The position numbers and the translations under genes were made by a program. Source: Chenopodium formosanum (taxonomy: Eukaryota > Streptophyta > Magnoliopsida > Caryophyllales > Amaranthaceae). Taken from it: DNA of 64,000 nt. Every line of letters starts with the position of its first letter. The stretch's first letter is position 1. Below are positions 1 through 9,388 of this stretch, in pieces. Location of the stretch: contig CM044877.1 of the NCBI GenBank assembly GCA_024500155.1, positions 78,418,001 to 78,482,000 of the forward strand. The letters are read 5' to 3'. The notes under the pieces are model-generated. The model had not been told where the DNA came from. It saw nothing but the letters and a program-made list of their open reading frames with translations, and made no database searches.

Positions 1-19
1 CCAATTGAAACCCTCTCTC

Positions 20-50
<31 letters not shown>

Positions 51-1140
51 AACTGAAACCCAGTAATTGATCGCCATTGTTGGCAAAAAAAAAACCCAAC
101 TTTGTTAGATAATACTAAACGAAAAGGTTGTAAATTTGTGGGTTTAAACCCATTTATTTTTCTGTTGCAAAATCCTTGTTTGAAGTCTGTGGTGATTAGT
201 AAGTAGTAACAATGGCAAAAGAGGGTGAAGCGCTAGTCTTAACATTCTAATAAGCGGTAGTCAACCCAATTAAGCTTCTTGATCAACTTAAGATCACTAT
301 ATATTGCAATATGAGAATAATTAGTTATTTAACTCATTTTGTAAAGTACTCTGAATTTAGATGATATGATGTCAAATTTCTAACATAAAACTAATATAAG
401 CTACCATAATTAATATGCTAGAGAATGCTACTTATACATGTTTAACCTAGATGATACTTTTATAAATACAATGTAATTGTTACAATAAATGATTGAAGCA
501 ATACTTTTACTAATTAATCAAATAAAATTAATATTTAAATATTTTTATCAATGCTATAAATTTTAACGCTCGAATCATACATTAAAAATGTATTTCATAA
601 CTCAAAATTTATCAATTACAAATCATATATTTTTAAAATAATTTATATTATTTTTGTACATATATTGTACATGCATCATAATACGTTGTTTGCATCTATT
701 GACTCATATAAGTTTAAATAAATTGAATTTGTAGATTAAACTTGCATATTTTTCCTTATGAAAATTAATTATTTAGGGCTTGTTTGGTATCAGTTTTGAT
801 TTTCAGTTTTCTGTTTTTTTGAAAACCAAGAACCAAAAACAGGAAACAAGAAAAAGGTGTTTTCACTTTTTTGTTGTCAGTTTTCCAAATAATTATAATT
901 TTAATAAGTTTATATATTTTTTGATTCATTATGTGACACATATCATATATTTTTAGAAAACAAAAAACCAAAAAATAGAAAACCACAGCAATGCCAAACG
1001 AACCCTATTATATTTCAGTTGTATATATATAACAAGATTTTACAAGAGTTAAGTGGGGTCGATTAATTTTATTGCTTTAAACTTGACTTCGTTAAGATTA
1101 TGTTATTTGTTAATAGTTCTTTGTTTACGAAATTATTTGT

Positions 1141-1176
<36 letters not shown>

Positions 1177-1846
1177 TTTACGATATTATTTGTGTGTTGT
1201 ATTGTAGTTTATGTTATTTGTGTTGTTCATGCTGTTGTTTATGCGGGTAGTGTTTTAAAAGATTGGATAAAGGATTGTATAAATGAAATACCATATTAGA
1301 TCCATGCTAATGATCTCGCAAATGAAGGGTTGCTTGCTAGTTGCTACACCCACCCATCCTCAGGAATGCTCTTCATTCTGCCTTTTCAGCCCTTGAGGCT
1401 CCACCAAAACTTCTTTAACCTAATGTAGGAGATCATGTACTTGGTTGCGTTATGAGATTCAGAATGAACAATGACAATGATAGACAGTTCGTCCTTCTCA
1501 GTAGTGAAAACACTTCGAAAATTAAATTAATCTTAGCAGTGGTAACTTTAGCTACTAATTATCAATTCTCGATAAGCTTTAAAATTCTTATTTTCTAGTT
1601 TAAAGCTCTTTTGTTGTTTTGACTGGGAGATTATGTGTTTTTAATAGGGAATGACATGTAAGACTGTAGAGGAATTCATTGGAAGCTTTCAACAAAGCCA
1701 TTTTTGTAAGGTTATTCATGCCTTATAGCCTCTTAAGAAAAATCTACATCTGCTCACATAAATTTTTTTGGAGAAGGATAAGGGTATGAAAACTTTACAA
1801 AAATACAAAATGTAATAAGGTATCAATAGATTGATGATATTACGAA
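1..1846. other. AT-rich intergenic sequence
   Basis: No coding region is supported. The stretch holds an A-run near position 20-48, a T-run of about 34 bases at 1142-1175 and one MITE-like element (776-1005, listed separately). The only open frames are short and low-complexity. Confidence 0.6.
776..1005. mobile_element. Tourist-like MITE (GGGCTTGTTTGGTA ends)
   Basis: The left end reads GGGCTTGTTTGGTATCAG and the right end ends in TGCCAAACGAACCC, an imperfect terminal inverted repeat. TTA precedes the element and TAT follows it, so the target duplication is only partly preserved. Ends of this kind with TTA/TAA targets are typical of PIF/Harbinger-derived Tourist MITEs. The interior is a diverged inverted repeat of AAAACC/GGTTTT runs. 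It differs from the CAGTT family found elsewhere in the window. Confidence 0.65.
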
Positions 1847-2616
1847 CAGTGGCGAAGCCACCCTTGTGCACGGTGGGTCACATGACTCAGCAAAAAGAAA
1901 AAGAGTCATTAACTATTAAACATTGCACTACATAACCACAAGTGCTTCATTAGTCTAGTGGTTAAGGCCTCACTCCTCTATATTGAGGTACGAGATCAAT
2001 TTCCCGTTTAATATAATTTTGTCAAGTATAATATACTACCTATATGGCTATATATAGGTAGTATATGATATTTTTGAACACATATTTTTTTGAATGCATA
2101 TTCTCACTAGGTAACTGGTTGAAATTTATTTTTAAATTTATTACCTTCATCCCTCAAATTTTACATTCTTAGGTCCCATTAGGTAAGTTGTTAAAGCTCA
2201 CCATTCTAAATCTTTTTCGTCCAAATCCTATTCCTCCCCACAAGATATTTTGACAAACTTTTAAATAAATTAGATGTACAATAAAATATTATACATCCGT
2301 TATAATAAAGTTACCCTAAAATAGTCAAAAGTTACTCTAATATGAATAAAAGTTATCTTGACATAAATATAAGTTACGAAATATTTATGCTTTATTAATA
2401 AAAATAATTCAAATTTTTTTAAAAGTGACCCTAAATTTGATAAAAGTGTCCTTCAATGTACATTAAATTATTGTACACCGGATATATACAAAAGTTTTGG
2501 AGTGACTTATTTTTATTAGCTTTTAGAATGAATTAATTATTGATTTGTATGCGGTCGATTGGTGACGATGTGACGGTGAGTCACCCAGCACCCATAAAAT
2601 CCTGGATCCGCCACTG
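1847..2616. mobile_element. Non-autonomous hAT-like element, 770 bp
   Basis: The left end is CAGTGGCGAAGCCACC and the right end is GGATCCGCCACTG, an imperfect inverted repeat. The element is bounded by a perfect 8-bp duplication, ATTACGAA, at 1839-1846 and 2617-2624. Eight-base duplications and CAGTGGCG-type ends are characteristic of hAT elements. No transposase reading frame is visible, so it is non-autonomous. A tRNA-like promoter remnant lies inside it near 1935-2010. Confidence 0.8.
1935..2010 (+). repeat. Possible tRNA-derived SINE head
   Basis: The segment contains TCTAGTGGTTAAGGC, which resembles a pol III A box, followed about 30 bp later by GAGATCAATTTCC, a diverged B box. It sits inside the hAT-like element. 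No tail or duplication was delimited, so it may be a degenerate SINE or chance. Confidence 0.3.
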
Positions 2617-2624
2617 ATTACGAA

Positions 2625-3047
2625 TAACTCAATTCTTATTGCAGACTATCAGTTAGTTTATTATTAATCACTTCAATCAAAATATGTACATGACATGGAA
2701 ACAAGTCAGCCTGATAGAAGTTCCTCAAATTATGTGTCAACGAACAACATATTCGAAGGAGTATTATACAATATTGATTAGAAGTATTTGCATTAAGGTA
2801 ATGATTTTAATTGCATCGTTATTATAGTAAATCATTAATAATAATAATAATAATATTTCTAATCCTTCAATTTTTTCTGCTAAATTATTGGTCATATATT
2901 AAACATGTTAAAATTCTATAAATATTAAATAAGATGTAACTACACTTCTACAAAATCAGATAAGTTTTAAACAAACTTGTAATTTGTCACACGTTATTAC
3001 TTTGCTAGCTTTCTATATATGTTTTCCGCAATGTATTCTCTTCTCCA
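2625..3047. other. 3' flank of ENT copy 1
   Basis: This is AT-rich sequence downstream of the first transporter gene, with a short ATA microsatellite near 2838-2855. No gene is seen. The 3' UTR and poly(A) site of ENT copy 1 should lie here but cannot be fixed without transcripts. Confidence 0.5.
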
Positions 3048-5510
3048 TTAAAAGCTTCCGTTGCCAATGAGCCACAACCAATCAAGGCAAGCGCCGGAAA
3101 ATATACCACCTAAAAGAAATAAGACCAACAAATTTCCCAATGCGTTTTGCTCCGGTCCCTACATATCAATTTACACCAAAATTTCAAATTGTAGATACAT
3201 TTAGCCATACTATATTAGAACAATGCTAGCTATCAAAATATGATCAACCAATGAGTTTGTCAAAGTACAAACCTTGTAACCTTTAGGTGTTGCAGTCATC
3301 ACACAAACCGTGAGATGGCCATTCGTAAATCCCAATAACGATGTGAGCATGATCATCCATCCTTCATTTGCATATTTTGCGGTGAAGTAAAATGCAGGGA
3401 CAAAGAGGAAACGAGCTAGTATCGCGATCATTAGGCCCTTTCGAGACTCCAAGTTTAAGCACTTTATCAAGGGAGTGTATCTTCCAACTAGGTCCAAAAC
3501 ATTGTACATGGCAATCAACACAATGGAATACCTACAAATTAAAAAAAATGATATTATAAACTTATACTTGTAATATATATATCTCTTGATCGAAGTCTTG
3601 ATATAATATAATAGTAATAAACTTAAGAATATAATTGACACGCTATGCTACCTAAATAATTAAGAGCTATACCATGCACCTAATGTGTGATTTCCTGTAT
3701 CTTCATACAAAAAACCCGGGAAAATTGACAGTGTGAGCGCATAGATAAGGTATAAACCCAAAAAATAATCCCAATTTTGACGTAGCAATTGTTTCAGTGT
3801 GAAACGATCCACAACTTTCGCACCATCATCAACCTGCAATGTTTTAAGAGGTAATCTCATAAAAAATTTGCTTAAATAATTCACAAATGAAACTGAAAAA
3901 TTAAAGTGAAATGAACTGATGTTGTATCTTATTTATTACTTGATTGATACCGGCGGCAGCAAGGTCAGCTGTAACAGTTTTAGATCCTTCTGAAGCTGCC
4001 TTGGACCGGAAATACTTGACAATTGGCAACTTAGGGAAGTAATATGCATACAAGAAAATGCATAAAAATTCTATTCCTGTGGAGATTGCCAAGAATAGTA
4101 CTGCAAAAATAGATTTACTAAACAATCAAGACGTGATAAGTGTCAATTTATTCACAAAAATGTCCTCATGAGAAACAAATTTCATTTCTCAATGTGAGAA
4201 ACAAGGAATTTCCCTAATTTGTATAAGTATTTTTCAGATAAAAAATGAAGCGAGTTTTAGTCAAGAAAAGAGTACTAAACAAGTCGTCCTAAACATGAAG
4301 AATTAATATACTTACAAGCACCCTTGCGTAGTCCATCATGAGATTTGTCGAATGCTGCCTTTGTAACTAGCCTCAGCACAGAGGTCAGAGCACCGGATGC
4401 AGCCAAACCAGCAAAGAAAGACTGTATTTAGGCATGCATTACAGGACTAATTATTGGTATTACACTATTACATGTATACTTGCATTGTGTAACATTAAAA
4501 GATCAATACTATAGGTGAGTTTAAGTAATAACCGCGACACATTTTACATACTTGTAAAAGTTCAGGCACCATAAAAGCCAAGTCTCCACACATCCCACCT
4601 TGGACACAAGCATCTGCAACACCGAAAGCACCAACCAGTATGCACAGACCAACATAAGGACCAACTCCGCCTTTTCCAGATGTTCCAAGATCTAACTGTT
4701 ATGATCATACAAAAGGGATCGATATATTCACAAAAAATCCAACTTTGAATTAAATTCAGAATCTGAAATCACACGTGTAAGGTAAGTTACCAATAAACAT
4801 CCCAGAATACTAATGAAGAACAGAATGTATCCAGCTATGTTTCTCGTTCTAGTATTGATCCGATGTTCATTATACGCCAATATTGCCATTGTTCCAACAG
4901 CAAACGGTTGATATATTAGTGTAAGTACCCTTGAAGGATGGTAGTTCTTCACATGAAAAAGCCGCCAACCAAATTAGCTAAAATATACGTAGTATACTAT
5001 TATAATCTTCTGAAGGCAGTTTAGTTCTAACAGATTGATTAAATAAAACAGGGGAAAGATGAGTATCTACTACCTCCGTTACATGTTATTTGCAACGATT
5101 AGACATTTTTCCTCTCAACTTTATGTCAAATCGTTGCAAATAATATGTAACAGAGATTGTATATGAAATTATTGGTACACAAACCAACCAAATTCATACC
5201 GGAAAAACTTGGTAATAGTAATCTCCAACGGTGAGCATGGTGTTCCATGAAAGGAGAGTCCCCATTCCAAGTAACCAACATACTAACACAGCGCTCCATT
5301 TTCCCTGATCACCACACACAATCAATTCTTTATTGAGGCTCATAAGGGTCCGACCCCTTTAAATATGTTGTACAGAGTATATTAAGTAAAGTAATAATTG
5401 TTTTTGTTCAAGATCCGCTACTGCTTAAAGAGGGCTTACATAAAATTTGAGCATTTTCTTACCTCCAATCGAGTAGGGGTACCATCATTTCCATCAGCAG
5501 TAGTACTCAT
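3048..5510 (-). CDS. Equilibrative nucleoside transporter, ENT copy 1
   Basis: This encodes an integral membrane nucleoside transporter of the ENT (SLC29) family; plant members of the ENT3-like clade move purine and pyrimidine nucleosides, usually with protons. Nine coding exons can be read on the minus strand: 5463-5510, 5200-5304, 4791-4946, 4552-4695, 4316-4421, 3940-4100, 3673-3833, 3273-3531 and 3048-3158. All have GT-AG borders and sum to 1251 nt, giving 416 residues, the usual length for plant ENTs. Hallmarks are a WNTM motif in the first membrane segment, NYHPSRVLTL, LVTKAAF, a central loop with KYFRSKAASEGSKTV, DLVGRYTPL (the family's D-x-x-G-R motif) and TNGHLTVC before the last segments. 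It ends LDWLWLIGNGSF then TAA. The start gives MSTTADGNDGTPTRLE. It is very similar to copy 2, and intron 2 carries a hairpin MITE that copy 2 lacks. Confidence 0.95.
5073..5156. mobile_element. Hairpin MITE in intron 2 of ENT copy 1
   Basis: Two arms of nearly 30 bp form an almost perfect inverted repeat: the left arm starts CCTCCGTTACATG and the right arm ends CATATGTAACAGAG-like sequence, separated by about 25 bp. The CTCCGT-type end resembles Stowaway MITEs. The matching intron of copy 2 lacks it and reads straight from AATCTTCTGAA to TTGAAATTATTGG, which fits an insertion after duplication. Confidence 0.65.
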
Positions 5511-6021
5511 GGCTAGTTCACCACCTACTGTATATTAAATCACAAAATTAAGATGGCAATTTATTTGTTAACCATATTTCCACTGTCACACATTATTCTT
5601 TGATTGTACTATTAGATTCCTTTCAATTTATATTTTTAATACATCAAGTTTTTTACATTACTATTTTATTTAGAATTAAGGATATTAATGGTCAAATTTA
5701 CGTGTTGATGAACGCAATTTCTACATGTTGCAAAATTCATAGGAGTTTTTTTTTGACAAAAAATTCATAGGAGTTACTCCTAGTAAGAGGGACGGGGTCA
5801 TGCATTCATGCATGTCAAACAATTTAATAAGTAAATTGAAGCAAACAACACCCGAAAAATATAATTTGTGAAGATTTGTTTGGTTTATCGATAGTGCAAA
5901 CTTACTAAATTACACGATCAACATGACAATTGGCTTTGAACAAGGGATGTACTCATGTACAATACTACAATAAAAAGGGAGCAATTTAAATAAAATCAGA
6001 TGAAAGATCGAAAAACTTACT
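5511..6021 (-). other. 5' leader of ENT copy 1 with leader intron
   Basis: The sequence before the start codon looks spliced. A leader exon ends at 6021 with GAGCAAA followed by GTAAGTTTTT, and an acceptor lies at 5529-5528 or, three bases on, at 5526-5525 (CAGTAG, two usable AGs). The same arrangement appears in copy 2 (donor after 15483, acceptor near 15034) and copy 4 (donor after 23959, acceptor near 23672), which supports a conserved leader intron. Confidence 0.6.
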
Positions 6022-6058
6022 TTGCTCTGAGCTCTAGTGTGGTGAATTTATGTGATGA

Positions 6059-6776
6059 TCAAAGAGAACAAGAGAAAATCAAGGCAATCGTACGTGTTAC
6101 CTTTGCATAACGGATTTTTTTAAGAAAAAAAAAAGTTAGAAAATAAATTATTAAATATGAAAAGAATAGATAGAAGAATTTAATTTCAATTAGGTTTCTA
6201 ATAAGATAGAATTCTGAAATTATACGGAGTATCATATACAAGTGTATGAGATAGTTAGATTATGTGTTTCTTTACACATCTGTAGCCTGAAGTTAAAAAA
6301 AAAATATTTAATAATGAAAATAATTAGTAAACTAAAACAGTAATTATGTAGTTTTCTTTAGTGCAATTGGGCCGAAATATCAATAACTTTAATCTAGTGG
6401 ACAATTTTGCAATGGCTACAATAATATTCTAGCCATTGTAATCTTTCAATCTGAACCCTTAAAATTTAGTACTAAATCTTGACCATTCATAAAGTTGACT
6501 TTATAATTAATAGAGTAGAATGATGTATTTATATACAAAAAATAAAAATTAGTTCTGTTTGAAAAAATTAGTAATAATATCTGATTACTTAAAAAAAACT
6601 TAAAGTTTAATTCTCAAACCTTAATTCCATTGATTTTCGTTTGATTCTGAATTTCAACTTTCGTAAGATTACTTCGCGGTGTTGTTTTTTTCCTCCAAAA
6701 CTATTTCCCCCCCCCCCCTTTTTTATACTTTTTATTGTAAATATTCTTTATATTTTTTTTTTGAAAGATAAATATT

Positions 6777-6858
<82 letters not shown>
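6059..6858. other. Promoter-distal flank of ENT copy 1 and TA microsatellite
   Basis: No gene is supported. Up to about 6380 the sequence matches the region upstream of copy 2 (for example GTGCAATTGGGCCGAAA near 6362 and 15803). Beyond that the similarity stops, indicating inserted material. Positions 6780-6857 are an uninterrupted TA microsatellite of about 39 units. Confidence 0.6.
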
Positions 6859-6859
<1 letters not shown>

Positions 6860-8212
6860 TAGTTTTGTGCCCATGCGATGCCCGGGTTGTTTATTGAATT
6901 TTAAGATAAATTTTTAATCTATATGTCAAATTTTAAAATATATCATTGATACAAAATTAGTTAGGAATTGATGTGTTTTTGTGATGATTTAAACTATATA
7001 GTAGACATGTAATGACTAATAATAATAACATTGGTGAAAAACATTTATTGACCCGTAGCCTGAAGTAATGACCCTATCCGAAATAACTCGTGACCCGACC
7101 CGATTGACAGGTCTACACACAATAATAAAATTATATTGGATTGTAAAGTATATTGTTTCAATTGATTAGAATATATTATAAATAATGGATGTGGTGCATT
7201 TTGAGCTAATTTTTTCGCTCCAAAAAAATACTATGATACAAAAAATAAATTTATATGATAATTTATGAGTGTTATAATTTTTTTTTTAATAGAATTTAAT
7301 TTAATTTGTACATATGAAATATTGGTACTTTATCAAAAATAAAACTCTAAATTAGCAATTTTATCCTAAAATTCTATCCAAATTTGATTAAAAATAGAAT
7401 TCTAAATTAAATTTTTTATCCTACAAATTGAATTCTATATAACTATATCCTACGTGGCGCAACACTTGGTAACACTTGGCGAAAAGTTGGAACACCAAGT
7501 GTCGCTATCTCGTCGCCTGGCTAAAAGTTTAGCTTTATATATATATACATATATATTTGTCAAATCATTTTATTTGTGTTTTTAATATTTTCCATATCTT
7601 TTTATTGTATATTTTATTATTCTATATCTAAACTATTCAATCTATGACGTAAAAATTGTTTCAAAAAAAAAATAAATCTATAACGTAATATTAAAACAGA
7701 CATTAGGAAGAAATCGACTCTAAAAATTAAACGTCTCATAATTTGTCATTGTTTTTTCCTCTATGTTTTTTTCCATGGTGACATCAACTAGTATAATTAT
7801 ATTATTCCAAATATTTAATATTATCTTTATATCAAAAATAATTCTTTTAATTTGGTGTTAAAAAATTTCCGTACACATTTACCTAAAATATTATTTCAAC
7901 ACTTATTTAATAAACAGAGTAATATTATATTTTGCCAAAAAAAAGTAATACTCTGTAGTCACTTTTATTTGTTAGATATATTATGTTTTTCTTAAAATAA
8001 AAAATAGATAGGGTTTGTTCACATTTACTTAATTTCAATTCAGTTCAGCTCCAATCAGTTCAACTTTTAATTTCCCTCTTTCATAAAATATTCATTTCAG
8101 CTCAGTTCAGCTCCAATCAGTTTAGTTCAGTTCCAATCAGTTCAGCTCCAATCAATTCAGCTCAGTAAATATGAACATGTTCTTACTGTCCATGGCACGG
8201 GGCCTAAACTAG
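6859..8212. mobile_element. Unclassified element with CTAGTTTTGTGCCC ends
   Basis: The left end reads CTAGTTTTGTGCCCATGCG directly after the TA microsatellite. A related inverted sequence, CCATGGCACGGGGCC then TAAACTAG, lies at 8190-8212. The whole interval is missing from the equivalent position upstream of copy 2 (about 15820-15830), consistent with insertion. A second possible right end is near 7535, where GTTTAGCTTTATATATATA precedes another TA run. No coding capacity is seen and the superfamily is not identified. Confidence 0.45.
8011..8182. mobile_element. Tourist-like MITE, CAGTT family
   Basis: It begins GGGTTTGTTCACATTTACTT, contains runs of TTCAGTTCAGCTCCAATCAG and ends near ATGAACATGTTC. 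It matches the family seen at 24673, 26747, 32294, 19559, 16011, 56300 and 60390. The right end is diverged, so its limit is approximate. Confidence 0.65.
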
Positions 8213-8213
8213 T

Positions 8214-8591
8214 TAAATTACTAGAGGAAAGGGGATTTGAATTAGTGACCTATGATGTACGGGTTCTCAATGTTTGCCACTAGCCAAAACCACTTTGGTA
8301 TTTATGTAGTTAAGTGGTCGGTGATAATTAAGTTGATAACACTCCTCTTATATCACGTATATTGTCTTCATTGCAAATATGAAGACATTCCTCAGCTTGT
8401 TGGGGTCTTGATAAAATTATACTCCACTTTTTTCCCTTAAATCTGTTACATGGAAAAAGTGTGTATAATTATTAAAGTCCATATATAAGAGTAGTGAATT
8501 TATTTATGTTACTATTATCAAGTTATGAATGATGATTTGATTTACTAGAAATCTGCTAAGAATCAACTATATACACCCAAAATAATTTATT

Positions 8592-8648
<57 letters not shown>

Positions 8649-8684
8649 TATTTTTTTGAAAAAAAGAAAGAAACAATGAGAAGC
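8214..8684. repeat. Duplicated intergenic block (paralogue of 15830-16370)
   Basis: Starting at AAAGGGGATTTGAATTAGTG, this block matches 15838 onwards almost base for base, including GTGGTCGGTGATAA, TTGATAACACTCCTCTTA and GTCTTGATAAAATTATA. It shows that intergenic DNA was duplicated together with the ENT genes. A TTA/ATT microsatellite occupies about 8588-8650. Confidence 0.75.
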
Positions 8685-9388
8685 AAATGTTATTATATCC
8701 CTCTTAACATCATAGCATCATTGACAAGGTCAGTAAAAAGCTGAGTTCTTGGAAAGCAAACAATCTATCTAGGGGGGGGGGGGGAATTGATCTTAATTCA
8801 ATCTACTATGATGGCTATTCCCTCTTACCAAATGTCTTGCTTAAACCTTCCAAAATTTGTCACATCAAAACTAGATGCCATCTGCTCCAATTTTCTTTGG
8901 GGAGGAAGTTCTGAAAAGAAGAAAATTACTTGGGTGGCTTGGGAAAAAGTATTATTTCCCATGAGGAGATGAACCAAATCTCTCTTGCCAGGCTATGTTG
9001 GATGAATGACACCAAGAGTAACTGGGCTGGAAAATTCCTTTTTGAAAAATACATCCACAAAAAACGTCAACCAACCCATTTTTCTAAAGGTTCCCACATT
9101 TGGAAGGCTGTAGGGAAAGGATGGGACCTTTTTAGGCATAGTCTAAGGTGGGAAGTAGGAAATGGTGAATTAATAAATTTCTGGGAGGATGCTTGGCTGC
9201 AAGAGGAATCTGTGAGGAACCTTCTCATTGGCCCTTTGTTAAATGATTACCACACCCAAAACATCTCTTCCCTCCCTATTCACTCAAAACATGAACTTGA
9301 AGAAAAAATCCATTTCCAGATATCTGAGCACCTTTTTTCCAAGAATAAATTGCACTATCTTTTCAGATGACATGGATTATAATTACAC

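Noticed and set aside
6641..6862. Open frame ending in a Tyr-Ile run
   Set aside because: It is a translation of the TA microsatellite; no family match and no start context.
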